Notes under the pieces: model-generated
The model's input: the letters and a program-made list of their open reading frames with translations, nothing else
Database searches by the model: none
Told to the model about the DNA's origin: nothing
Made by a program: the position numbers and the translations under genes
Assembly (NCBI GenBank): GCA_947258755.1
Contig: CAMYJO010000007.1
Coordinates: forward strand, 1 to 64,000
Length of the DNA stretch: 64,000 bases
Source of the DNA: an uncultured Gammaproteobacteria bacterium
Lineage (GTDB): Bacteria; Pseudomonadota; Gammaproteobacteria; JAADHQ01
Direction: 5' to 3'
Shown here: positions 18,027 through 27,136 of the stretch, piece after piece
Numbering within the stretch: position 1 is the first letter of the stretch
Layout of the letters: every line of letters starts with the position of its first letter

Positions 18027-18994
18027 GCAGCAGGCACCTCAAAATAATGCACGCTGAATAGCTGCTCTGGATCTGTCCACACATTAATTGGCATAAAGCC
18101 GGCCTGGCGCGCCATTAACTGGAATTCCTTGATGGAATATTTATACGAGTTTTCGGTATGAATAGTCTCGCCTTCATCAAAATGAATCATTTGTTGATCA
18201 ATATTGATGACCTGATCTCGTTGACTACGCAAATGCATTTCAATTCGACCCTTGTCTGCATTATAAAAGGCATGATGTTCAAAGCCATCTAGATCAAAGT
18301 CAGCATTAAGTTCGTGGTTCATACGCTCAAGCAGGTTCATGTTAAAGGCTGCAGTGACACCGGCCTCATCGTTGTACGCTGCATCAAGAATGTCTTTATC
18401 TTTTTTTAGATCAACGCCAATCAACATGCCGCCTCCGCGGCCGACGGCACTAACAACATGTGACATAAACTTGACAGCCGCCAGGGGTTCAAAATTACCA
18501 ATACTGGATCCGGGGAAAAAAGCAATCTTTTGCATGCCTATGGGACAAAATGAAAGATCAAGTGGCTGGGTAAAGTCAATGCAGGCAGCATGCACATCCA
18601 GCCATGGATAGTCAGCAGAAAGCGCTTTCGCGGCTTTTTTCAAATGATCCCGTGAAATATCCATGGGTACATATGCCTGGGGCTTTAACGCATCCAGTAA
18701 CAAGCGAACTTTTTCACAGTTACCACTTCCCGGCTCAACCAACAAACAATGATGACCAATAATCATTGCAATTTCTTCAGCATTTTCCTGCAATATATTC
18801 TGCTCTGTTCGTGTCAGGTAATACTCTGGAGCATCGCAGATTTTTTCAAAAATTTCTGAGCCCTTTTCATCATAAAAAAACTTGGGGGGAATTTTCTTCT
18901 GTTCACGACTTAATCCATCTAGCACCTCGGCAAAAAAATCGGCCTCCCTTGGGTGATAATCATAAAATTGGATAGATGCAGTTGAAGTACTCAT
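18023..18994 (-). CDS. egtD: L-histidine N-alpha-methyltransferase EgtD
   Basis: A 323-residue SAM-dependent methyltransferase of the EgtD family that trimethylates histidine to hercynine, the first step of ergothioneine synthesis. Visible: the N-terminal IPPKFFYDEKGSEIFEKIC segment and YYLTRTEQNIL, SAM-binding LVEPGSGNCEKVRLLL, IAFFPGSSIGNF, MLIGVDLKKD and VTAAFNMNLL, all typical. The family usually has LGSG in the SAM loop; here the sequence is EPGSGN. Its ATG overlaps the egtB stop by 4 bp, so the two form a tight operon in the order egtB-egtD. Confidence 0.95.
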   Translation of the reverse strand: MSTSTASIQFYDYHPREADFFAEVLDGLSREQKKIPPKFFYDEKGSEIFEKICDAPEYYLTRTEQNILQENAEEIAMIIGHHCLLVEPGSGNCEKVRLLLDALKPQAYVPMDISRDHLKKAAKALSADYPWLDVHAACIDFTQPLDLSFCPIGMQKIAFFPGSSIGNFEPLAAVKFMSHVVSAVGRGGGMLIGVDLKKDKDILDAAYNDEAGVTAAFNMNLLERMNHELNADFDLDGFEHHAFYNADKGRIEMHLRSQRDQVINIDQQMIHFDEGETIHTENSYKYSIKEFQLMARQAGFMPINVWTDPEQLFSVHYFEVPAA

Positions 18995-20277
18995 ACCAGG
19001 TCCTTTGCTAAACGAATGCCAGTTACTTGCCAGCGATCCTTTGGATAAAAGAAGTTACGATAAGTCGGGCGAATATGGTTAGCAGGGGTAAGACATGATC
19101 CACCACGCAACACCATTTGGCTACTCATGAATTTACCATTATATTCACCCAGGGCGCCAGCTGCCGCCTTATAACCAGGATAAGGTGAATAGCTCGATTG
19201 TGTCCATTCCCAAACATCCCCAAAAAACTGGCTAAGCCCGCTTTGTTTTGTAGCTATAGGCTGCAAGAAGTCTTGATCACGAAGGTTGCCTTCAATGGCC
19301 AGGTTTTTGGCAACCACTTCCCACTCGGCCTCTGTTGGCAAGCGTTTATTGGCCCAACTGGCATACGCTGCTGATTCATACAGACTGACATGCGCCACCG
19401 GTGCATTTAGATCAAGATACCTTAATCCACCGAGCGTCATTTCATACCACGCTCCATCACGTTGTTGCCAGTATAATGGGTGCGACCAGTTATTCTCATT
19501 GACTGCCTTCCATCCATCGGACAACCAGAGTTCAGGCCTTTGGTAACCCTTATCTTCAATAAAATCCAGATACTCTGCATTGCTTACCAGGCGTGAGGCA
19601 ATATAGAAAGGCTGCAAATACTGCTTATGTGTTGGTGTTTCATTATCATAGGCAAACACATCTGAAAAACATGTACTAATGTCGTAAATACCACCGGGCT
19701 GTTCATGCCAACTGATATTTTTTGTAGTGATACTCTCTGCATTGTTGAGTTCACGATACGTCGGCTTTGATAGGTTGTAGGCAAATATATTCTTGATATC
19801 TGCCAACATTAGCTCCTGATGCTGTTGCTCATGGTGTATACCAATGACGGTACGTAACTGGATCGTCTCCAGCTCGGGATGTCGCTGCTTGTGTAACAAA
19901 TCTGCCATGGCGGCATTGACATGTTTTCGATACCGATAGACCTCATCGACAGTTGGGCGTGACAATAGACCACGTTCGGGGCGCGGATGAAACGTGCCTG
20001 CTAGTTCATAATAAGAATTAAACAAATGCGCGTAAAATGGATCATATTCCTTATAGGACTTAGCGAATGGCTTCAGAATAAAGGTCTCAAAAAACCAACT
20101 GCTGTGCGCAAGATGCCATTTCGGTGGACTGACATCGACGATAGTCTGAATGCCATAGTCTTCGATTTCAAGTGGCGCACAGATATCTTCTGAGTCCCTT
20201 CTAACCTGCTGAAAATCCTGCAACAAATCCGATTGCGTTACCTGCGCTGTCGCTGGAAAGGCTGAAAATAGTCCCAT
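18991..20277 (-). CDS. egtB: Hercynine sulfoxide synthase-type EgtB
   Basis: A 428-residue non-haem iron enzyme that joins hercynine to a thiol donor (gamma-glutamylcysteine or cysteine) with O2. The N-terminal DinB-like domain carries the iron-binding histidines (HLAHSSWFFE and GIHHEQQHQELM). The C-terminal FGE-sulfatase domain shows VSNAEYLDFIEDKGY, KRLPTEAEWE, FGDVWEWTQSSY and LRGGSC. Length is normal. It is followed by egtD with a 4-bp overlap. No egtA, egtC or separate lyase gene is nearby, as is common in bacteria that use the short route. Ergothioneine would protect against oxidants. Confidence 0.94.
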   Translation of the reverse strand: MGLFSAFPATAQVTQSDLLQDFQQVRRDSEDICAPLEIEDYGIQTIVDVSPPKWHLAHSSWFFETFILKPFAKSYKEYDPFYAHLFNSYYELAGTFHPRPERGLLSRPTVDEVYRYRKHVNAAMADLLHKQRHPELETIQLRTVIGIHHEQQHQELMLADIKNIFAYNLSKPTYRELNNAESITTKNISWHEQPGGIYDISTCFSDVFAYDNETPTHKQYLQPFYIASRLVSNAEYLDFIEDKGYQRPELWLSDGWKAVNENNWSHPLYWQQRDGAWYEMTLGGLRYLDLNAPVAHVSLYESAAYASWANKRLPTEAEWEVVAKNLAIEGNLRDQDFLQPIATKQSGLSQFFGDVWEWTQSSYSPYPGYKAAAGALGEYNGKFMSSQMVLRGGSCLTPANHIRPTYRNFFYPKDRWQVTGIRLAKDLV

Positions 20278-20458
20278 ATTTTGCCCTTATTTTCTTTTTA
20301 TAGCCTCTGCACTTGTGTGCGTATTAATACGATATTAACATTCCTGGAATTTGCTACCATCAAAGACTAAATATTCCATCAATCAACAATAGCACATACA
20401 CAGAATTTTACTTTATTGCCATATTCCACAAATGGTATGAGCCCATCATCTTACGTCA

Positions 20459-21478
20459 CTACTTACATTCAGCTGTAGCACACCTGCCCAGTACCATATT
20501 AACAAAGGTTTGCCTGACATCATTACTGCTATCACGAAAGAAACGATAATCGGCATGCCCTTGTGGGTGTTCGGCATTTATTACTATACCCCATAGTGGC
20601 TTGACGCTAATAGGCAGCATGCTATAGCGCATATCACCTAGTACATTTTTCTGTGATGGATCGAAAGCGATAAAACCATCTGAAAATTTCATGAAACGTT
20701 GAATGTCTGTATGTAATAACGAGCCTGGAGCAAGCCCGGGAAGGTCCTGCTGTGCGACCATTATTTTGACAGACTCACCTTCGTAGGTATTACTGCCAGC
20801 AAACAATCCAACCCGAACTGCATCGACGTAAATTCGATCAGCATAGCTGTAAACCGAACGCCATAACACGAGATTGGCGAGGGTTGGCTTGACGATATGC
20901 TTGGCAGCCACATGTCCCCGCTTCTGAATTAATTCCTGAGCCAATGCCTGTGCCCTCTGCAACTGCACAAACCCTAGCGCCAGGTAAGCACTACACAATA
21001 ACAAACCAATATGGGCTATTCGTTTACTCTTAATACGCAATCCCAACAGAAGTGACATTAGCAAAATTAATGTGAACACAGGGTCGATGATCGAGATAAT
21101 ATTAAATGCTACACGCTCGTCAGATAGCGGCCAGAAAAGATGTGTTCCATAACTGGTACAGGCATCCAGCACACCACTCATACTGTAACCCACCAGACAA
21201 AACAGATAGAGGCGGCCGCTACTGATACGAGATCTAAGAAATGGCCACAATAGAACCAGCGCAATGGCCGCGCCAATAGGGACAAAAAACAGTGAATGCG
21301 TAAAATGACGATGATACTCAATATTCAGCAACGGGTCGTTGGCTGAACTGATCAGAATGTCCACATCCGCCAACAAGCCTGCGACAATACCAACAAATGA
21401 GGCCAGTTTTTTTTCTTCTTTTTTGGCCACTGATTGCGCTAATACGCCACCCAGTAAGCCTTGGGTTAATATATCCAT
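20459..21478 (-). CDS. YdjM-like membrane-bound metal-dependent hydrolase
   Basis: A 339-residue protein of the YdjM/DUF457 type. The N-terminal MDILTQGLLGGVLAQ segment, then LLADVDILISS and EYHRHFTHSLFFVPIGAA, supply the Asp/His motif of the family. About four TM helices follow and then a soluble C-terminal domain (about 200-339). The family is described as inner-membrane metal-dependent hydrolases with uncertain substrate. The last about 85 codons exist as a diverged second copy at 26862-27108 (see separate entry). Confidence 0.82.
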   Translation of the reverse strand: MDILTQGLLGGVLAQSVAKKEEKKLASFVGIVAGLLADVDILISSANDPLLNIEYHRHFTHSLFFVPIGAAIALVLLWPFLRSRISSGRLYLFCLVGYSMSGVLDACTSYGTHLFWPLSDERVAFNIISIIDPVFTLILLMSLLLGLRIKSKRIAHIGLLLCSAYLALGFVQLQRAQALAQELIQKRGHVAAKHIVKPTLANLVLWRSVYSYADRIYVDAVRVGLFAGSNTYEGESVKIMVAQQDLPGLAPGSLLHTDIQRFMKFSDGFIAFDPSQKNVLGDMRYSMLPISVKPLWGIVINAEHPQGHADYRFFRDSSNDVRQTFVNMVLGRCATAECK

Positions 21479-21732
21479 GTACTACTCATGATGATTCGCT
21501 GTCATTTCAATTACTGTCGAAAAAGGGCTATGACCCTTTAATCCTCAGGTTATTCCACGACATATAATAACCCGTTGTCGTATCTGGGTCTTTAGAATCC
21601 TGCCTAACTGCCGCTCTTATATAGAAGGAAGCTAGGTATAATTACTGCAGTTTATTAAGGGTTTTAAGCAGCTATGCAGTCAGTAGCCCTATGACTATTT
21701 GTTAATTGAAATACAGAAAGTATCCCATACCC

Positions 21733-22866
21733 ATGATGCAGCTTCTCAATCAATGCAAACCACGAGAATATCGAATAATCACCTTCCTGACGGTAACATC
21801 GACCATTGGCGTGTTGTTGATTTTTGTCGCCGTATATAATGCCTCCCGAGATCTCGAAATTATTCATAGCGTAGATAATCTGTACAGCTTTGGCGAAGCT
21901 AGTCTTTCTGGCCCAAAGAGCACAGGTGAAACATTGCATGAATTCACTAATCTGCCCCCTGATCACTATCATGTAGTCATTATTGAAAACAGCAGTGTTA
22001 CTGAAATCCCTGGTGCAAATTCACGTATAAAGTTTCCTCTAGACATGGCTACATTGGAACAATCGCGATTAAACAAGCGCGGTGGCTATGTTGAAGTAGA
22101 AGACAGAAGCTACACTTGGGCAATGTTGCCATTAGCAGGCGCCAACAGGCATGTAGTACTGGCCCTTAATTTCACGAAAAATCCAGCGGGAATGCTTGCC
22201 AAGGTCTACTCAAAACGCTTGTTGGTGCCAGCAGTATTTTATGTATGGCTGATGATCTGGGTATCACTGATTATCCACTTTCTTACTAAAAAACTCAGGA
22301 CACAAAATGAAACGCTTGAACATATGGCCTTACATGATAGTTTAACCGACCTGCCAAACCGCACACTATTGGGAGATCGTTTACAAGCGCTCATCCAGGA
22401 CAGTCGACACACACAACGTAGATTCGCACTTGCTATTATCGATCTCAATGAGTTCAAGTCTGTGAATGATACACTTGGACATGATCAGGGCGATGAGTTA
22501 CTCAGCCTGTTCGCAGAGCGTATCCGCGCGATGTTACGCCCCTCGGATACATTAGCGCGAATTGGTGGCGATGAATTTGTCTTGCTCTTGAATGATGTTG
22601 GCGAAGCATCCTGTATCGCGATGTGCGAGCGCATCAAGACTACTATTTCAATGCCTTTCTCCTTAAGAGAAGCAGAAGTGACTATAGGCCTAAGTATCGG
22701 CATTGCCCTATTCCCTAAGCATGGCGATGAATCGGCAACATTAATGCGTAATGCCGACCTGGCCATGTACACGATTAAATCCAAGGGCGGAGGCATTAAT
22801 CTCTATGCAGATCATCAAAAGATTGTTTCAGAAAATACATTTGGCACAGCAACCGGTTCTAGATAA
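21733..22866 (+). CDS. Membrane diguanylate cyclase (GGDEF)
   Basis: A protein of about 377 residues. It has an N-terminal TM (about 15-36), a periplasmic sensor region of about 130 residues, a second TM (about 160-185) and a GGDEF domain with the substrate-binding HDSLTDLPNRTLLGDRL segment, DLNEFKSVNDTLGHDQGD and the intact active site RIGGDEFVLLL. It should synthesise cyclic di-GMP. No RxxD inhibitory site is obvious. I choose the ATG at 21733 over a TTG at 21706; neither has a strong ribosome site. It lies alone on its strand, 48 bp before a DUF2892 gene. Confidence 0.9.
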   Translation: MMQLLNQCKPREYRIITFLTVTSTIGVLLIFVAVYNASRDLEIIHSVDNLYSFGEASLSGPKSTGETLHEFTNLPPDHYHVVIIENSSVTEIPGANSRIKFPLDMATLEQSRLNKRGGYVEVEDRSYTWAMLPLAGANRHVVLALNFTKNPAGMLAKVYSKRLLVPAVFYVWLMIWVSLIIHFLTKKLRTQNETLEHMALHDSLTDLPNRTLLGDRLQALIQDSRHTQRRFALAIIDLNEFKSVNDTLGHDQGDELLSLFAERIRAMLRPSDTLARIGGDEFVLLLNDVGEASCIAMCERIKTTISMPFSLREAEVTIGLSIGIALFPKHGDESATLMRNADLAMYTIKSKGGGINLYADHQKIVSENTFGTATGSR

Positions 22867-22914
22867 AACTGCTAGAAACTACCACCCTGACATTTAATTA
22901 GAGGACATCAACAG

Positions 22915-23130
22915 ATGCTAAAATTCAATCGTAATATGAATATCGTAGATCGTAGCATTCGCATATTAGTAGGTTCATCACTGCTGATAGTCGGCCCACT
23001 AAGCAATCTTGTTGACACAGATATGATGTCCAATATCATACTCGGCACATTAGGCACTACCGCAATACTCTCGGGAACATTTGCTTACTGCGTTCTCTAT
23101 GAGCTAACCGGATTCGATACTCGTCGTTAG
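22915..23130 (+). CDS. DUF2892 (YgaP-like) small inner-membrane protein
   Basis: A 71-residue protein with two TM helices. NMNIVDRSIRILVGSSLL is the DUF2892 signature and CVLYELTGFDTRR the conserved C-terminus with a Cys in the second helix. A GAGG precedes the ATG by about 10 nt. DUF2892 is often found next to or fused with rhodanese domains; none is present here. Function unknown. Confidence 0.85.
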   Translation: MLKFNRNMNIVDRSIRILVGSSLLIVGPLSNLVDTDMMSNIILGTLGTTAILSGTFAYCVLYELTGFDTRR

Positions 23131-23310
23131 TCAAGTAAAACATGGGGTACGGGGAAACCGGATCAGAAAACAACGTTTTATCTGCCATTCGTCTGCTGCG
23201 CAGTTCACTGGCGAAAAAATCACCATATACCGCAACATAACTTTCAATTTAGGTTTATAACAGGCTAAAATCCAGAGATAATTTAATAAAATTAAACAAG
23301 AGCCTCTTAT

Positions 23311-25803
23311 ATGTTGCCTGCTTTGACGCAGCTATATGATAAATGGATACTTAAACGTCCTGTTTATCCTGTTCTTATCTGTTTTTTGATAACTACCCTG
23401 TTCGCCTTTTATATTCCCGATTTTAAACTCGACGCATCTGCTGACTCTCTCGTCCTGGAGAATGACGAGGCTTTGAAATACTATCGATCGGTCAAGGCCA
23501 GATACGAGTCGGATGATTTTTTAATAATCACCTATACGCCTGACAATGATCTGTTCACGGATGCGGTATTGCATAGTATCGCCAAATTACGTGATGATAT
23601 TAACAAACTGGAGCGGATTGACTCGGTAGTCAGTATTCTGGATGTCCCGCTCACCCAAAGTCCTCCCGTATCCATATCTGAACTAAGCAAGGAAGTCCGC
23701 ACCCTGGAAACACCAGGCATTGACAGGCAACTAGCCCGCAAGGAACTTTTAACGAGCCCATTATACAGTAATATGTTAATCAGCAGCGATGGAACTACAA
23801 CTGCCATCCAGGTGAACTTCAAACGTGACGAGACTTTCTATGCCTTACTCAATAAACGTAATAAATTACGAGAAAAACAATTTACCGACAAACTTAGCGA
23901 ACAGGAATTACTACAGCTTTCCGTAATAAGCAAAGATTTCAAAGATCACACACACAGCCTGCAGGACCAGGAAAAAAAGTTAATTAAAGATATCCGTAAA
24001 TTAATGGATCAACATCGCCATAATGCACGCTTGCACCTGGGCGGCGTTCCCATGATTGCTTCCGATTCACTGGATTTCATACAAAATGATCTGAAAACCT
24101 TTGGCATTGGCGTGATTATTTTCATTCTTGTGATTTTGGCCGTTGCATTTCGCAAACCCCGCTGGGTCATCTTACCCATGATTACCTGCTTCATGTCAGG
24201 GATAATCATGATAGGCCTGCTTGGCTTGCTCGAATGGCGGGTGACGGTCGTATCATCCAACTTTATTTCCTTGATGTTAATCATTAATCTATCACTAACT
24301 ATTCACTTAATTGTTCGCTATCGTGAGCTGCATGCCAAGGCTTTCAGCAATGATCAGCGTGCATTAATACTTGAAACTGTTAGATCTAAGTTCGCACCCT
24401 CCTTGTATACGGCCATTACCACCATGGTTGCCTTTGCTTCACTACTGGTTAGTGACATACGCCCGGTCATTGATTTTGGCTGGATGATGGTAATGGGCGT
24501 CTCGATTGCGTTCATACTCACCTTTGTATTCTTTCCCGCTGTTTTAATGTTCTTAAAACCGGGAGTAGCAGACAAACTTCATGATTTTACTGGTTACATA
24601 ATCATCCATATTGCAAAAATTATCATCCAATACAAAAAAACAACTGTCGTGCTGTTTGCAATATTCACCGCGATTAGTGTTCTCGGCATCTCCTTACTTA
24701 CTGTTGAAAACAGGTTTATTGATTATTACAAGAAAGAGACTGAAATTTATCAGGGCATGGAACTTATTGACCAAAAACTGGGCGGCACAACGCCCATGGA
24801 TGTTGTTATCACAGCCCCTGCATCATTCTTTGAGAAATCTGCTGAGCCTGATTATATTGAGCCCCTGGAAGAAGATTTCAGCATAGAATTAGATGATGAA
24901 GACTCGGGTGGTATCACTGCTACTAGTTACTGGTTTAAATACAGCAAAATGGATACGATCCAAGGAATTCATAAATACCTTGATAACTTGCCGGAGACCG
25001 GCAAGGTAATATCTATTTATACATCTGTATCCTTGCTCGAACAACTCAAGGATAACCAGGATCTGGATAACTTTTTTCTCTCTATTATTTATAAACGCGT
25101 ACCGGATGAAATGAAACAGGTACTGTTTACACCCTATATGCTGAAAGATGGAAACCAGCTACGCTATAGTATTCGAATATTTGAATCAGATAAGCATCTT
25201 CAACGAAATAGATTGATCGAAAAAACCAAAGCTGACCTGATAGCTAAATTTAACCTGGAACCGGAGCAGATTCAGTTAACCGGCATGGCGGTACTGTATA
25301 ACAATATGCTACAAAGCCTTTTCCGTTCTCAAATAATGACAATAGGCGTCGTATTTATAGCCATCATGATCATGTTTTACATGCTGTTTCGCTCATTTTA
25401 CCTTGCCTGTGTTACCCTTATTCCCAATATGATTCCTGCAATAATGATGCTGGGACTGATGGGCCTGGCAGGCATTCCTCTGGACATTATGACAATTACA
25501 ATTGCAGCCGTCTGTATCGGTATCGCAGTTGATGACGCTATCCACTATGTGCACCGTTTCAAAGAAGAGTTTGTTAAAGACCGGGATTACCGGGAAGCCG
25601 TCAAACGCTGTCATTCCAGTATCGGCCGTGCTATGTATTTCACAACTGTGACAATTACACTAGGTTTTTCTATCCTCGCCTTATCCAATTTTGTGCCGAT
25701 AATTTACTTTGGATTACTGACTGGTTTTGCCATCATAGTTGCCTTGCTCGCCAACCTAACTTTATTACCAATTCTGTTGACACTATTCAAGCCGTTAAAA
25801 TAA
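23311..25803 (+). CDS. MMPL/RND-superfamily exporter
   Basis: An 830-residue transporter with the internal duplication typical of RND/MMPL proteins. An N-terminal TM (18-38) is followed by a large periplasmic loop and a five-helix bundle (about 265-420). A second TM (about 443-465), a second periplasmic loop and a second bundle (about 660-825) follow. The motif ITIAAVCIGIAVDDAIHYVHRF in the second bundle is the conserved proton-relay Asp region of hopanoid/lipid-type exporters. The first bundle has SLTIHLIVRYRE in place of it. No membrane-fusion partner or outer-membrane factor gene is adjacent. The substrate (lipid, hydrophobic compound) is unknown. Confidence 0.9.
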   Translation: MLPALTQLYDKWILKRPVYPVLICFLITTLFAFYIPDFKLDASADSLVLENDEALKYYRSVKARYESDDFLIITYTPDNDLFTDAVLHSIAKLRDDINKLERIDSVVSILDVPLTQSPPVSISELSKEVRTLETPGIDRQLARKELLTSPLYSNMLISSDGTTTAIQVNFKRDETFYALLNKRNKLREKQFTDKLSEQELLQLSVISKDFKDHTHSLQDQEKKLIKDIRKLMDQHRHNARLHLGGVPMIASDSLDFIQNDLKTFGIGVIIFILVILAVAFRKPRWVILPMITCFMSGIIMIGLLGLLEWRVTVVSSNFISLMLIINLSLTIHLIVRYRELHAKAFSNDQRALILETVRSKFAPSLYTAITTMVAFASLLVSDIRPVIDFGWMMVMGVSIAFILTFVFFPAVLMFLKPGVADKLHDFTGYIIIHIAKIIIQYKKTTVVLFAIFTAISVLGISLLTVENRFIDYYKKETEIYQGMELIDQKLGGTTPMDVVITAPASFFEKSAEPDYIEPLEEDFSIELDDEDSGGITATSYWFKYSKMDTIQGIHKYLDNLPETGKVISIYTSVSLLEQLKDNQDLDNFFLSIIYKRVPDEMKQVLFTPYMLKDGNQLRYSIRIFESDKHLQRNRLIEKTKADLIAKFNLEPEQIQLTGMAVLYNNMLQSLFRSQIMTIGVVFIAIMIMFYMLFRSFYLACVTLIPNMIPAIMMLGLMGLAGIPLDIMTITIAAVCIGIAVDDAIHYVHRFKEEFVKDRDYREAVKRCHSSIGRAMYFTTVTITLGFSILALSNFVPIIYFGLLTGFAIIVALLANLTLLPILLTLFKPLK

Positions 25804-25829
25804 GCAGGGCCAGGGTACAACAGCTTTTA

Positions 25830-26134
25830 ATATTAGCGAAATTGTACTCTAACCTCTCACGTAGCGGTGTTCACGGTCAGACATTCAACGGTGCAGCCGA
25901 TCTTGCCCAGGCGATGATGCGATGGGGAACTTTGTCAATGCTGCCTACCTGAGTACTGGTCAAGACTACCGGTCGCTATTGAGGGCAACCGATATTATCC
26001 CATTAATCCCGGAACCCTCTACCTACGTCCTGATGGGTATAGGATTATTAGGACTTGGATGCGCACATAGACGGAAACAAAAAATTAATGAATTTCTAAT
26101 AAGCGGGGCCGGAGACAGTCGCTCAAAGCAATAG
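25830..26134 (+). pseudogene. Frameshifted remnant of a PEP-CTERM protein
   Basis: From about 25848 one frame reads YSNLSRSGVHGQTFNGAADL then AQAMMRWG, and after an apparent one-base deletion near 25925 a second frame continues GNFVNAAYLSTGQDYRSLL and ends in IPEPSTYVLMGIGLLGLG followed by HRRKQ. The last part is a textbook PEP-CTERM sorting signal (Pro-Glu-Pro, a TM helix, basic tail). The two frames join into one coherent protein end, so a frameshifted C-terminal fragment fits best. There is no start codon or N-terminus, and a stretched tail follows the basic cluster. PEP-CTERM proteins are exported and processed by exosortase, absent from this window. Confidence 0.6.
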
Positions 26135-26137
26135 AGT

Positions 26138-26156
26138 AAACTGTGATCTGACCCTG
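26138..26156 (+). repeat. Left arm of a 19-bp inverted repeat pair (about 650 bp apart)
   Basis: AAACTGTGATCTGACCCTG here is nearly the reverse complement of CTGGGTCTGATCACAGTTG at 26788-26806 (16 of 19 positions). The pair encloses the small RHH and membrane-peptide genes. This could be the ends of a small mobile unit or a dispersed repeat. Confidence 0.45.
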
Positions 26157-26261
26157 CTGATTTTTTAATACTCACCTAAAGTAAAGCCAGGTTTGTGCCG
26201 ACCTTATTATTATGGGGCTCCTGAAGACAAAGGATTCGGACAAACGAGTGTGAACGATTAC

Positions 26262-26405
26262 TTATTTCTTACTCCGGCGTATCTCACGTTCGATCAAGCG
26301 GGTGATCCAGTTTGACAGACTACGGCCATCTGCTTCGGCGAGCTTTTTCGCCTTATGTTTGCTGTCTGCATCAATTCTGAAGTTAATAACTTTTTGTTTT
26401 GACAT
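26262..26405 (-). CDS. 47-residue ribbon-helix-helix protein
   Basis: A short gene of 47 codons plus stop, with ATG at 26405. The N-terminus KQKVINFRID is a beta strand followed by ADSKHKAKKLAEADG and SLSNWITRLIEREI, two helices, which is the ribbon-helix-helix fold of Arc/CopG-type DNA-binding proteins and antitoxins. It is divergent from a small membrane-peptide gene, with a perfect 22-bp palindrome between. Autoregulation at that palindrome is likely. No adjacent toxin of a known family was found. Confidence 0.75.
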   Translation of the reverse strand: MSKQKVINFRIDADSKHKAKKLAEADGRSLSNWITRLIEREIRRSKK

Positions 26406-26435
26406 GAGTATTCTTGACTTTTTTTAAATTATTGC

Positions 26436-26457
26436 ATACATTGTATATACAATGTAT
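26436..26457. promoter_or_regulatory. Perfect 22-bp palindrome between divergent small genes
   Basis: ATACATTGTA-TA-TACAATGTAT is a perfect inverted repeat 30 bp upstream of the RHH start codon and 21 bp upstream of the 41-codon plus-strand ORF. The size and place suit an operator for two RHH dimers. The repeat could also form a hairpin. Confidence 0.7.
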
Positions 26458-26478
26458 ATTTTATCAAGGTGTAATCCA

Positions 26479-26604
26479 TTGAACTATCTTAGCGCAAAAT
26501 CAGAACTTAAATATTCACGGTCCAAATTCTCATTGAAGTACCTGGCAATAGAAGCCGTATTACTGGTTATCATTGCCACCGTCATGACCATGGTTGCGGC
26601 TTAA
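26479..26604 (+). CDS. 41-residue membrane peptide divergent from the RHH gene
   Basis: A reading frame of 41 codons from a TTG at 26479, preceded by AAGGTG at about 7 nt. The first 20 residues are basic and polar (LSAKSELKYSRSKFSLKYL) and the rest is one hydrophobic helix (VLLVIIATVMTMVAA). The shape suits a single-TM peptide, such as a small regulator or a membrane toxin. It is too short for similarity by eye. It shares a divergent promoter region and palindrome with the RHH gene, which supports that it is real. Confidence 0.5.
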   Translation: MNYLSAKSELKYSRSKFSLKYLAIEAVLLVIIATVMTMVAA

Positions 26605-26787
26605 TAAGCCACCCGCCAGGGATAGTGTGATAGCACATTGAGGCTGTCATTCATCCACGAATATTGCAATAAATATTGCTATTTAATTGTTTTATATATT
26701 AATTAATCATTGAAGAGTTATTGCTGATTTTAATAACACGCCGAGCGTGGCAATCTTTTGCCGATAAAACACATTTTCGTAATACAG

Positions 26788-26806
26788 CTGGGTCTGATCA
26801 CAGTTG
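26788..26806 (+). repeat. Right arm of the 19-bp inverted repeat pair
   Basis: CTGGGTCTGATCACAGTTG is the near reverse complement of the sequence at 26138-26156. The stretch between 26605 and 26788 holds no recognisable gene. Confidence 0.45.
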
Positions 26807-26861
26807 TTTGTGGTATTTGTAATAGAATGAATTCTGACCCGACTTTATCATCGCTAAATAC

Positions 26862-27126
26862 ATTCTACGGCTGCACACCTGCCCAAAACCATATTAATAA
26901 ACATTTGCCTGACAGCACTGCTGCTATCACGAAAGAAACGATAATCGGCATGGACTTGTGTATGTTCGGCATTAATGACTATTCCCCACAGTGGCTTGAC
27001 GCTAACAGGCAGCATATTATAACGCATATCACCTAACACGTTTTTCTGTGATGGATCGAAGGCGACAAAACCTTCGGAAAATTTCATGAAACAATGTATA
27101 TCTGTTTGACAAACTTTGTTGAGCAT
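26862..27126 (-). pseudogene. Duplicated C-terminal fragment of the YdjM-like gene
   Basis: Across 83 aligned residues from TDIHCFMKFSEGF onward, this fragment matches the C-terminus of the 20459-21478 protein at 68 positions by hand count, including FDPSQKNVLGDMRY and KPLWGIVINAEH. DNA similarity begins at about 26862 and stops near 27108. The reading frame is still open, but the N-terminal 250 residues are missing. It lies 10 bp past the ppdK stop codon, on the same strand. A duplicated 3' end about 6 kb from its parent, in the same orientation, is best read as a non-functional copy. Confidence 0.75.
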
Positions 27127-27136
27127 CCTCTACTTG

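Noticed and set aside
26758-27036. A 92-codon plus-strand ORF
   Set aside because: It is the antisense shadow of the duplicated YdjM-like fragment.
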